Of a DNA stretch of 64,000 nucleotides, positions 20,736-29,800 are shown piece after piece. The notes below the pieces were generated by a model, which was given only the letters and a program-made list of their open reading frames with translations, had not been told where the DNA came from and ran no database searches. How positions within the stretch are numbered: position 1 is the first letter of the stretch; every line of letters starts with the position of its first letter. A program made the position numbers and the translations under genes. Origin of the DNA: Methanosphaera sp. BMS. GTDB taxonomy: Archaea; Methanobacteriota; Methanobacteria; Methanobacteriales; Methanobacteriaceae. The DNA is taken from contig NZ_CP014213.1 of NCBI RefSeq assembly GCF_003268005.1, positions 2,067,501-2,131,500 of the forward strand. Reading direction: 5' to 3'.

Positions 20736-21713
20736 ATGAAAACAGGAAATACCTATTCTATAAATAAGTATATGAATTCTATACAACTTAAACTTTTCGA
20801 TTTTGGAATGCAAAGACATAAAACTCCTTCGTTATTTCAATTATCAAAAATTGAAAAAGTCGATTTAACTGGCAATATGATGTTAGATTTTGTTTTAACA
20901 GCATATAATTATGCTAAACTAACCTTTAAAAAGTATTCTTCACAATATTCTAAACAAAAATACACACAACCACAATTATTTGCAATTTTAGCATACAAAA
21001 CATACAATAAATACGATTATAGGAATACAATAGAAAATTTAAAGGTATCTACTAAATTACAAAAGGCTTTAAATCTTAAAACAATACCTCATTATACAAC
21101 TATCCAAAAATTCTTCAAAAAACTACCAGTTAAAAAATTAAATCAAATTAACACATTACTTTTACAACATTTCCCTGTATCTGAATGTTATTTCAGTTTA
21201 GATGGAACAGGATTCACTAATTCATATTCCGACATATATTACAACAACAGAACTAAAAAAACACGTCGTAGCTATATCAAAAATCACATTACAGTGGATT
21301 CAAAATATATGTTAATAAGACATCACAATGCTACAAAAGGACCAAAATATGATACAAACTTTGCAATAAGTGCAATACGAGCAATACGATGTTATAAACC
21401 AACATACATATTAGCAGATAAAGCATACGATACAGAAATTATTAAACAAACAATTACTGAAGAAACAACCGCATTAACCCCGATACCTGTAAAAACAAGA
21501 CAAAAAAGTGGTACATATAGAAGCAAATGTAGGGCAATATTCAGACCTCAGGTATATAGATTCAGAAACCAAGTTGAAGGAGTAAATAGTGTTGAAAAAA
21601 GAAAATTTAGTGGAATAAACAACAGTAGAAGCACTAATTTACAAATAAAAGAAACAAAAATGAAAAATGTGTTTTATAACATTTACCGATCAATTCAAAT
21701 TGTACAAAAATAG
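20736..21713 (+). CDS. IS5-family (ISH1-like) DDE transposase
   Basis: A 325-residue transposase that appears intact. The catalytic triad is visible as D in CYFSLDGTGF, D in ILADKAYD and E in RNQVEGVNSVEKRKF, the order and spacing of IS5-type enzymes. The N-terminal part has a helix-turn-helix-like segment, HYTTIQKFFKKLPVKKL. ATG 20736 opens the frame; there is no strong ribosome binding site, as is common for transposases. The stop TAG at 21711-21713 directly touches the inner copy of the right terminal repeat, so this gene plus 20526-21729 would make a normal-sized 1.2-kb IS. Confidence 0.85.
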   Translation: MKTGNTYSINKYMNSIQLKLFDFGMQRHKTPSLFQLSKIEKVDLTGNMMLDFVLTAYNYAKLTFKKYSSQYSKQKYTQPQLFAILAYKTYNKYDYRNTIENLKVSTKLQKALNLKTIPHYTTIQKFFKKLPVKKLNQINTLLLQHFPVSECYFSLDGTGFTNSYSDIYYNNRTKKTRRSYIKNHITVDSKYMLIRHHNATKGPKYDTNFAISAIRAIRCYKPTYILADKAYDTEIIKQTITEETTALTPIPVKTRQKSGTYRSKCRAIFRPQVYRFRNQVEGVNSVEKRKFSGINNSRSTNLQIKETKMKNVFYNIYRSIQIVQK

Positions 21714-21715
21714 GG

Positions 21716-21729
21716 ATTTCTACAGAGCC
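21716..21729 (-). repeat. internal copy of the right terminal inverted repeat
   Basis: ATTTCTACAGAGCC matches the outer right end TTTTCTACAGAGCC (22416-22429) at 13 of 14 bases. It marks what was probably the original right end of the IS before the tnpB fragment became part of the mobile unit. Confidence 0.8.
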
Positions 21730-22194
21730 AGAAAACTATCCAAAAAAGAAATTGGCAGCAAAAACTACAATAAAATCAAAAAGAAGATAGCCCTAGCATA
21801 TGAAAAAAGACATAACATACTAGACTATCATTTCTATAAGATAGCACAACGATTAACAGAAAAATATCACATAATCTCTATGGAAACACTAAACATCAAA
21901 GGCATGCTAAAAAACAGCAGACTATCACGAAGTATACAAGAAAAATCATGGCACATGTTCACCAAAATACTAGAACAAAAAGCATACGAACACGGACGAA
22001 AACTAATACACATAGACCAATGGTACCCATCCAGCAAAACATGCAACAACTGCCAATACCACAAAGAAGACCTAACACTAAACAACCGAACATGGACATG
22101 CCCCCATTGTGGTAATAGACATGATAGGGACATTAATGCTGCTAAAAATATACATCATGAAGGATTAAAAATAATTAATCAAATACAATATTGA
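21730..22194 (+). pseudogene. TnpB C-terminal fragment (IS200/IS605-type)
   Basis: About 155 residues matching the C-terminal half of TnpB, the RNA-guided nuclease ancestral to Cas12. It keeps the RuvC-II glutamate region (IISMETLNIKGMLKNSRL), the helical IQEKSWHMFTKILEQKA, the zinc ribbon CNNC..CPHC and RuvC-III DRDINAAKNI. The N-terminal half with the RuvC-I aspartate is absent, so it cannot cleave DNA. The frame is open through the inner IS end from 21667, so a hybrid peptide is possible but unlikely to matter. It ends with TGA at 22192-22194, just before a G+C-rich segment that fits an omega-RNA. Confidence 0.85.
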
Positions 22195-22214
22195 TTACTA
22201 TATTTATTTATATG

Positions 22215-22285
22215 AACCGAGGGTTTCCCGGGGATCGCCTGTACCACTTACTATGCTGCGTTGGCGGCAATTAGGCAGGAATCAA
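22215..22285 (+). ncRNA. omega-RNA-like tail of the tnpB fragment
   Basis: Directly after the TnpB stop codon lies a 70-base segment that is over half G+C in a genome of roughly 30%. Short pairings are visible, such as GGG-TTT-CCC at 22221-22229 and GCCT 22237-22240 with AGGC 22273-22276. In IS605-type elements the omega-RNA that guides TnpB is made from the 3' end of tnpB and the right end of the element. Position and composition fit; the fold and expression are not shown. Confidence 0.5.
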
Positions 22286-22429
22286 ATGACAAATACAATT
22301 ACTCAATATGAGTGAGAATTGTATATTGATGAAGAAAGGATAATATTGAAATAGAATATTTCCCTCTGTAAAAAATTATATTTGAGTTATTACTCATACT
22401 TCACTCAAAGCAAGGTTTTCTACAGAGCC

Positions 22430-22437
22430 GTTATTTA
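22430..22437. repeat. right target-site duplication GTTATTTA
   Basis: Partner of 20518-20525. Together they mark the insertion site upstream of pus10. Confidence 0.85.
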
Positions 22438-22733
22438 AAGAAAATGGGAGAATTTTAATCGAAAATTAGGGAAAACGGGTCATGTCAATCGGGATGTAAA
22501 AAGCCACTTTTATAAAGCAAGAAGCTTTATACATAAATAATTAAAAAAAGAATGAGGGAATGTGCAGACAATTCTCAATTGGGTGTATCCTGTATCATTT
22601 ATAGAATATTAAAGTTGAAAATATTCCCAGTTGGATAAATAATCATTTGGTTTTCATGACACGAAGGATTGTCGCACACCTCATTTAAATCCCTTGGGTG
22701 TTGAATATTTCTGGATTATAGGGAAGTAATTTC
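22438..22733. other. intergenic, no gene seen
   Basis: About 300 bases between the insertion element and the 3' end of the ABC1 kinase gene. It is less A+T-rich around 22650-22710 but holds no convincing frame or RNA. TAAAGCAAGAAGCTTTAT at about 22513-22530 can form a small hairpin. Confidence 0.4.
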
Positions 22734-24350
22734 TTATCTGCCGTATAAATAATTTATAACGGATATCATACCTAAAATGAACGTTACTATATAACCTAAG
22801 ACTGCAATTAATGGCATGTCAAATAGCATTGGGCCCCTGTTTATTGTCATAACTATTGAAGAACTCATTAAAAGTGCGGCAATAATCACAACCAATGAAA
22901 ATTTGCTTACAAGACGATCAAGTCTATCAATTTCAAATTTAAGCTTCATATCTCCATTATTTATTTTATGGACTATGTTTGTTAAAAGAGAAGGTAATGT
23001 TTTCAGCATATTTTTATAGTAAATTATACTGCCCTTCTTGTTCATAAGGCTATCTTTGATGTTGGTTTTTTCTTCCATTACTTCTTTGACTATAGGTTCA
23101 ATTATAGCCATGAAGTCCATATTGGAATCCAGTGAAGAGGCATCAGATTCAATCATTGATATTCCCCTGGACATTGAAACAAATTCATTAGGAAGTATTA
23201 CCCCATAATCTTGCATAAGATCAAGCAATTTGTCCAATATTTCATTTAATTTGGAGGAATTTCCTTCAAAGTATCTGAAGAACATTTCACGAAGGTCACG
23301 TTTTAAATTTGTGGTATCCATATTATAGCTTATAATGCCCATGTACATGAACTGATTGATTAAACCATTAACATCCTTGTCTGCAAGCAGCATTAACAAT
23401 TCACAGAGATCATTTCTAAAGTCGTCATCAAGAATTCCGACTGATCCTAAGTCAAGATAACATACAATATTGTCCTTTAATATCATTATATTTCCTGCAT
23501 GGGGGTCAGCATGGAAATATCCATCAATCAAGACTTGTTTCATAAAGGATTCAACGGCACGTTTGGCCAGAAGCGGTTTGTCAAATTCTTCGCTGTCACT
23601 TTCATATACTTCATGTAATGGAGTGCCCTCAATAAATTCCATTGTAAGAACTTTTGGCGTGCAATAGTTTGAATATGCGATTGGAATATGTATTGTTTCA
23701 TCTTCCGAGAAATTTTCGGCCATGTGTCTCATGTTTATCAGTTCATTGGTAAAGTCAAGTTCTATATGTATTGAATGGTCAAATTCATCAATCATACCCG
23801 GCAAGTTATATTTTCTAAAATTCTCATTATGCTTATGAATTTGAGATACTAAGTGTTTCATGATGGCCAGGTCATATTCAAGTGAATCGGCTATACCTTC
23901 CTTTTGAACCTTAACGGCAACTTTTTCACCTGTGATTAATTTTGCTACGTGAACTTGACCGATTGATGCGGTCGCAAGACTTTTTTCTGAAAATTCTGCA
24001 AACAAATCCTCGATATTACTGTTTAGTTCCCCTTCAATTATTCTTTTTACTTCATCAAAACTGATGGGTGGATTGTCATCTTGCAGCTTTTCAAATTCAG
24101 TTGCAATTCGTTCTCCCACCATATCGGGTCTGGTACTTAATAGTTGACCTAATTTAATAAAACTTGTTCCCAATTCCTGAAACATCAGTCTTAAATTCAC
24201 GGGAAGTTCCGGGTCTAATAATATATCGTATTCGTCATCTTTTGAAGGAAGAATCTTTTCTTTTATTGTTCTTTTTAATAGGTTTCCAAAACCATATTTT
24301 CGCATTGCAGCAGTTATTTCACGTATACGTTTTTTCATTTCTTTATCCAT
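22734..24350 (-). CDS. ABC1/UbiB-family atypical kinase, membrane-anchored
   Basis: A 538-residue member of the ABC1/AarF/UbiB family. Family motifs are clear: FIKLGQLLSTRPDM (KxGQ) near residues 63-76, the alanine-rich nucleotide loop ATASIGQVHVAKL near 125, the lysine strand VAVKVQ, and HADPHAGNIMILKDN with LDLGS as catalytic and metal-binding parts. Two hydrophobic segments at the C-terminus (about 490-535) anchor it. In bacteria and mitochondria these proteins support quinone synthesis; methanogens of this group lack ubiquinone, so here it may act in isoprenoid lipid handling or membrane homeostasis. It stands alone, with A+T-rich DNA on both sides. The start is ATG 24350. Confidence 0.92.
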   Translation of the reverse strand: MDKEMKKRIREITAAMRKYGFGNLLKRTIKEKILPSKDDEYDILLDPELPVNLRLMFQELGTSFIKLGQLLSTRPDMVGERIATEFEKLQDDNPPISFDEVKRIIEGELNSNIEDLFAEFSEKSLATASIGQVHVAKLITGEKVAVKVQKEGIADSLEYDLAIMKHLVSQIHKHNENFRKYNLPGMIDEFDHSIHIELDFTNELINMRHMAENFSEDETIHIPIAYSNYCTPKVLTMEFIEGTPLHEVYESDSEEFDKPLLAKRAVESFMKQVLIDGYFHADPHAGNIMILKDNIVCYLDLGSVGILDDDFRNDLCELLMLLADKDVNGLINQFMYMGIISYNMDTTNLKRDLREMFFRYFEGNSSKLNEILDKLLDLMQDYGVILPNEFVSMSRGISMIESDASSLDSNMDFMAIIEPIVKEVMEEKTNIKDSLMNKKGSIIYYKNMLKTLPSLLTNIVHKINNGDMKLKFEIDRLDRLVSKFSLVVIIAALLMSSSIVMTINRGPMLFDMPLIAVLGYIVTFILGMISVINYLYGR

Positions 24351-25091
24351 TTTAAATCACACAGAATTTTTAGATAATTTTTAAAAATTTTATTGTTATA
24401 ATATATTTTCTTTAAAAGATATATATTTTTTTTAAAAAAATAAAGGATACTGTAAAAATGTATAGGTTTTTTTCAAAAAAAGTTTACATATCTGAAATTC
24501 ATATCTTTCTTTAAAATTATTATTTTCATGTTTGAAGTTAATTTTTATATCACAAAAAAGGGTAATATATAAATTAAATTTGATGAAATTCCAGAAGTAT
24601 TATAACAATTTATGGAAAAACAGGTACTCAATTTTATAGACAGATCTTAATATGCCTAAATAATCCATTAATAGAAAAACATCAAATTAGAGAATTGCTA
24701 TAGAAACATTAATTATAAAATAATAAAAAACGATACAAAACTAGAAATGGAATATTAATTTATTTATATTATCAATGGTGGATTTCACTGATAAAAAGAG
24801 AATATGATTTAAGCCTATAAAAGTTTACATCTTCATATTTTCTTGAAAAAGGCTAATGGATTTTCATAAATGGCATTTTTTTATTCTAGTTACTACTTTT
24901 TTTACAATTAAAGGTAGTTTTATGAATATTTTGGACAAATTATTTTTTTATGTACTTAAACACTCATTTTTATCTAATTTCCATTACTTTTATTTTTAAT
25001 ACATATTTCTATTTTTGGCAGATTTCTTTTGAATAAATTCATTTAAAAAAAATTATATTAATATAGTATTTCTAATATATAATATAACAAT
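24351..25091. other. long A+T-rich intergenic region
   Basis: About 740 bases between the divergent ABC1 kinase and the DUF2162 operon, very A+T-rich with many A and T runs. No frame with a start signal and no RNA fold stands out. TATA-like runs are plentiful, for example at 24540-24580 and 25050-25090. It should contain the promoters of both flanking units. Confidence 0.5.
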
Positions 25092-25119
25092 GTATGATGA
25101 ATTTTAAAAAAAGTATTAC
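25092..25119 (+). promoter_or_regulatory. candidate operator, GTATGA-N16-TATTAC
   Basis: GTATGA at 25092-25097 is followed after exactly 16 bases by TATTAC at 25114-25119. The left half equals, and the spacing equals, the bacterial NikR consensus GTATGA-N16-TCATAC; the right half matches at 4 of 6. The site lies about 50 bases before ATG 25167, next to a TATA-like TTTAATATAAATA. A similar arrangement precedes the surface protein at 34702. It is suggestive only in DNA this rich in A and T. Confidence 0.35.
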
Positions 25120-25166
25120 AAATTATTTTTTAATATAAATACATGTAATAATTAGGTGTGTTAGAA

Positions 25167-25868
25167 ATGTTAGAAATGTTATGGCAATTGGGCGTGTTAT
25201 CTGCAGTTCTAATTTTTGGAGTAAAAATTGGTATGGCCATGGGTTTTGCAGGCTTGACAAAAAAACAGGTTCTTTTGATATCATTAATCAATGCAATTAG
25301 CATAATAATTTTATCAAAACTTTGTGAACCTTACACGGATCAATTGTATCAAGTAATAAATCAATATAGTTATGTTCTTTTTGGATTAATGGCTATAATT
25401 ATTTTAATAACGGGCATTCATACAGTTAAAGAGTGGAAAATAAATCATAAAAGTCATGCTACGGCAACATGTTTGGCATTGGTGGTACCATGTCCTTGTT
25501 GTATAGCTGCAATAATCGGTTCAATAATAATTGTAGCACCAATAATCAGTATATCCACAGTATTATTGGGAAGTCTATCTGCATTTTTATTGGTATTAAC
25601 TATTGTGATTGTTTATCTGTTTTCTGAGAAAATAGTCCGATTAATTAACAAACCATTTCCGATTGTACTTGGCAATTTCATGATTTTTGTAGGTTTATAT
25701 TTCTTAATAGCTATGAGTATTTTACCAAATTTAAGTAGGGTGTTATTGGATAACTATGATTCATTCTCCATCAGTATACCCTATGAGTTATTGAGGGTAT
25801 TTTCAGTACTTTCATTGGTAATTATTATAGCATTTATTGTCAAATCCAAAAGTAATTATTTAAATTAG
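25167..25868 (+). CDS. DUF2162-type predicted transporter
   Basis: A 233-residue integral membrane protein with about seven hydrophobic segments. The loop ALVVPCPCCIAAIIGS, with a Cys-Pro-Cys-Cys cluster in the membrane, and the glycine-rich FGVKIGMAMGFAGLT near the start fit the DUF2162 family of predicted archaeal transporters, which commonly sits beside ExbB-like and CobN-like genes. The cysteines could bind or pass a metal ion. The start is ATG 25167 with AGGTG eight bases upstream; an in-frame GTG at 25158 overlaps that site. The next gene follows after 10 bases, so this is the first gene of a four-gene operon. Confidence 0.8.
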   Translation: MLEMLWQLGVLSAVLIFGVKIGMAMGFAGLTKKQVLLISLINAISIIILSKLCEPYTDQLYQVINQYSYVLFGLMAIIILITGIHTVKEWKINHKSHATATCLALVVPCPCCIAAIIGSIIIVAPIISISTVLLGSLSAFLLVLTIVIVYLFSEKIVRLINKPFPIVLGNFMIFVGLYFLIAMSILPNLSRVLLDNYDSFSISIPYELLRVFSVLSLVIIIAFIVKSKSNYLN

Positions 25869-25878
25869 TGGTGATATT

Positions 25879-26526
25879 ATGTCTACAATGACGGCAACGG
25901 GATTATTAACTACAATCATAAATGTAGTGGCTGGAAGTTTGATTATACCTGTTTTAATATTATTGGTAATATTCATATTACTTGTTTTAATTCAGATAGG
26001 TGGACTTTTGGCCGAATATTCACATAGGGTAAAAATATCGGATGAGGAATTAAATTCAATAATTAATCAGATTAATGATTCACAAAACTCCGAGGAGATA
26101 CTTGATATAATTCAACAAAGTAAACTGAATAAAAACATTAAGGAAACATTAATAAAGGTACTCAATACTGACAATCTTAAACCAAATACAAAAGAGGCAT
26201 ATGTTCGTAAAATCATTGAAAATGAAGAGTACAACTATGCACAAACCTTGAGAAAAACCGAAATAATTACAAGGGTCAGTTCCGGTTGCGGATTATTGGG
26301 AACACTGATTCCATTAGGACCGGGACTTGCATCATTAGGTACGGGAGATGTTGCAACATTGTCCACGCAGTTAATAATAGCATTTAACACTACAACTGTG
26401 GGTTTAAGCTGTTCATTGGTCGCATATGTAATCTCAAAAATTAGAAAGATGTGGTATGGTGATGATATTGGCTTAATATACACCATAAGTGAAGCTATAA
26501 TGGAGGAGAACAATGCTAAGAGATAA
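25879..26526 (+). CDS. MotA/TolQ/ExbB-type proton channel protein
   Basis: A 215-residue protein with an N-terminal helix (about 15-45), a cytoplasmic middle domain, and two C-terminal helices. The signature GCGLLGTLIPLGPGLASLGTGDVATLSTQLIIAFNTTTVG corresponds to the pore region of ExbB/TolQ, with its Gly-rich turn and the conserved polar Thr residues. ExbB-like pentamers with ExbD-like dimers use the proton or sodium gradient to drive work in the envelope. Here the partner is the overlapping DUF2149 gene. ATG 25879 follows GTGATATT. It belongs to one operon with the DUF2162 and CobN-like genes. Confidence 0.88.
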   Translation: MSTMTATGLLTTIINVVAGSLIIPVLILLVIFILLVLIQIGGLLAEYSHRVKISDEELNSIINQINDSQNSEEILDIIQQSKLNKNIKETLIKVLNTDNLKPNTKEAYVRKIIENEEYNYAQTLRKTEIITRVSSGCGLLGTLIPLGPGLASLGTGDVATLSTQLIIAFNTTTVGLSCSLVAYVISKIRKMWYGDDIGLIYTISEAIMEENNAKR

Positions 26527-26821
26527 CAGCAGGTCTTTTATTGATGATGAAGAGGAAGATCCTACGGCTAGTCTTGTTAATATGGTTGATATAATGCTGG
26601 TATTGGCGGTGGGATTTTTAATATTGGCCATAACCGCAACAGGAGTTATGGACATGTCCTCGAATACTCAACAGTCCCATTCGCAGATGGTGGATGTGGA
26701 GGAAGGACAGGAAATACCGAATGATATAGAACAAAGTGACAGTTCAGGTTCAGGCTACTCTCAGGTAGGAACGGTTTACAAGGATCCAAAAACTGGAAAG
26801 CTGGTAATGGTGGACAGTTAA
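26513..26821 (+). CDS. DUF2149 protein, ExbD/TolR-like
   Basis: A 102-residue protein with a single membrane helix, DPTASLVNMVDIMLVLAVGFLILAITATG. The Asp in NMVDIMLVL lies where ExbD/TolR carry the ion-binding aspartate, so it should pair with the ExbB-like protein whose gene it overlaps by 14 bases. The outer part is short (about 60 residues), acidic and Ser-rich, ending in TVYKDPKTGKLVMV. That outer tail is where an ExbD-like protein would contact its client, here probably the CobN-like protein encoded 20 bases downstream. Confidence 0.82.
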   Translation: MLRDNSRSFIDDEEEDPTASLVNMVDIMLVLAVGFLILAITATGVMDMSSNTQQSHSQMVDVEEGQEIPNDIEQSDSSGSGYSQVGTVYKDPKTGKLVMVDS

Positions 26822-26840
26822 TATATGGTGGAGTGATATT

Positions 26841-29800
26841 TTGAATAGAAACATATTCGCGGATAAAAGAATCATTTTATTGTCCTTCACATGTATCCTT
26901 ATCTTTTCATGCATGGTCACGGTATCTGCAGATTCCGAATATCATAGTAAAGAGTTGGAAACAATAGATAATGGAACGGTCAGTGGAGGATTATATTCCG
27001 ATTCATACTTTGGTTATGATGATAAGCATATAAATGTAAACTATTCCAATACAATAAATCGGGTAAATACATATTCATCAACGGGGGATACTCCTTCATC
27101 AGCAGATAGGGATAATTCACAAACATCAACAGATTCCTCAATAAACACCAATTCAAATTCGGCAAATGCCCAAACAAGTACTCGGGACAATGATATTGAA
27201 GTCAAATTTGATGATAAGAACGTAACATACATCTATAAACCATTGGATTCCAATGCAAAGATAAAATCAGCACATCTGATGGTTGCAGTTTATATGGCAA
27301 ATATGAATAGGAACTATCCTGTTGACATGGAATTAACGTTCAATGGAAAGACATATGTGAACGAAACATTAAGCAGCACATACTCTAATTCAGAGGGTCC
27401 GGTAATAATCAATGATAATATTAACAGAGTTACAAGTGACTATCTGATACATTTCAATGTAACAGATAACATGGCATTAACAGGAAACTATATACACATC
27501 GACTTGACGAAATCGGAATCAGCTGTCGTTAAAATGGCTACATTGCTTGTAGCATATGATGACGATGATTATGACCTATATTACTATACGATAAATTATG
27601 GACATGATGTTGTAAATATCGAGGATTATACTTCTTCAACAAGATTCCAAGGAGTATACTCTGGTTCAAGGGTATATTATGCTAATTTAACATCATATTA
27701 TTTGGCAAGCGTAAATGCCGCATATAAATTCAATGGTAAAACTTTGGAAAATTATCCACCTCAAGGAGGATATGATGGGGTTTGCAGTTGGAACGTTACA
27801 AATAAATATCATGTGGGAACTAATAATAATGTCCTTGAATATTCAAGGTTAGGTTCATACTTTAAAATATTCGCTTCAACAATGCTTGTCAAATATTATA
27901 ACTCCAAAATGCTACCTGATTTAACTGTTGACAGTGTATATGTAAATCCAAATGATTATAAATATAATAATTCAGTATTTTTGGATGATGAAAATGAAAT
28001 AGTTGTAAATATAAAAAATACTGGTGCAAGAAAGGCAAATAAATTCAACGTATCCTTAAAATTAGATAATAATAAGTATACAAAAACATTATCTTCTTTG
28101 GATACCTTTGAAGATGCGGCCGTGGTATTCAATGTTGGATACAATAAAAATGTCAGCAACGTTAATCTGTCGGTCATAATCGATGAGGAAATGATAGTTT
28201 CAGAGGTATCACGGGTAAATAATATCTACAATGCATCATTCAACACTACATATACAAAATTCGCTGATCTAAACATTAGTGATATTGTACTTGAAGATAA
28301 TATAATACTCAAAAACAAGACTAGAATTAAGGTAAACATTACAAATAACGGTCTTAGAAAATCAGATGAATCAACTGTAAAAATATACATATCCGATGAT
28401 GTAACGAGAATATTAATAAAAACAGTTAATCTTGAAAAGTTGGATATAAACGAGTCACAGATTATAGATGTGGATTGGACTCCCAACGATTATGGATTGT
28501 TCGTACTTGAAGTTGTTGTGGATGAGAATATCGAGGAAATAGATTATGACAACAATCAATTGAATTACACCATAATAGTAAATAATCCTAATTTGCTATC
28601 CATATTTATAATAAGTGATAATTCAGGTACAAATTCCTATAATCAGGCAAGTAAAACTTTACTTGAAGACTATGCCGGATTGATAAATATACAAATCAGA
28701 ACGGATAACCAAGCCGTTACAATGTCAAATCAAGAATTAAGTACATATCTTGAATCTGCAGATATAGTAATAGCCGATTGGCTAAGTTCTGGAGTATATG
28801 AAAAGATTAATGCCATAATTAAGGATAATCCCAACATAATAAAAAATAAAAATAACAAAATATTCCTAATACTCGAACCGCCTGTATCTACAACGGCAAG
28901 TTCTGTAGAAATCATAAAGAATTCAACATTCTACATTAAAGGGGTAAACAAGTTATCCTCTTTAGCAAATGTGGGTATTGATGTATTATATGATTACTAC
29001 TTCAATACAACGAGGGGATTGAGCTATTCAAGTGTTTATGACTACATAAGCAATGTCCATGAAATACCTGCAATATACAATCAGGCAACATTATATAAGG
29101 ATTTAAGCAGTGTCGACGCCGATAGAAACATGATTTTATGGTTATTGAATTCCATAAATTCAAAAATGTTCAACAAGTCATACACCTTGCCTCCGGACAG
29201 GCTAAACACTCCCGTTTATGGTATTTATCGTGAAAAATGGTATTCCTCCTTGGATGATGAGGCTAACTGGATTGATGGTTATGAAGAATATGCAAGAGAT
29301 TATATCAATTCATCAAGACCTACAATCGGAATTATTGAAAGTAAAATGTATGTTGATTCACAACAACTACAACCATATTACGCCATAATATCAAGACTAG
29401 AATCATTGGGATTAAATGTCATACCAATAGTGGCATATGGTGGAACAAATGAACAACTGGAGGTAATGTTAAAAACATTTACAAATGCAAGCACACTTGA
29501 AGAATTGAATTCCGGAAAATGCAATATACGAATAGATGCAATGGTAAATATGGTGGCATATGGTTTGGGCGGAACGGACTTTGATAAGGTAACGCCATTT
29601 TTCAGCAAGTTAAACATACCTATACTCAAGGCAGTTCACTCCGATTACGTGTCAAATACAGAGTATACATTAGGAACAACGGGATTGGGTGCACTTGGAG
29701 GAGATAAATGGTGGCATATAGCAATAAGTGAAGCTCAAGGGGCCGTCACTCCAACATTTGTTGGAGGATATGCCTATACGATAGACGAAAATACCGGGGC

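Larger units (their letters stand above)
20526..22429 (+). mobile_element. IS5/ISH1-like element carrying a captured tnpB 3' fragment
   Basis: The left end GGCTTTGTAGAAAAC (20526-20540) and the right end GTTTTCTACAGAGCC (22415-22429) are inverted repeats matching at 14 of 15 positions. The element is flanked by a perfect 8-bp direct repeat, GTTATTTA, at 20518-20525 and 22430-22437. An 8-bp target duplication suits the ISH1 group of the IS5 family. Inside are a full DDE transposase gene (20736-21713), a second copy of the right end directly after it (21716-21729), and a tnpB 3' fragment with its G+C-rich tail. The outer target duplication shows that the 1904-bp unit, passenger included, inserted as one piece. 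Confidence 0.85.

Noticed and set aside
24351-25091. Possible riboswitch (cobalamin type) before the DUF2162/CobN operon
   Set aside because: The region is too A+T-rich and shows no B12-box-like sequence or stable folds; such riboswitches are essentially bacterial.
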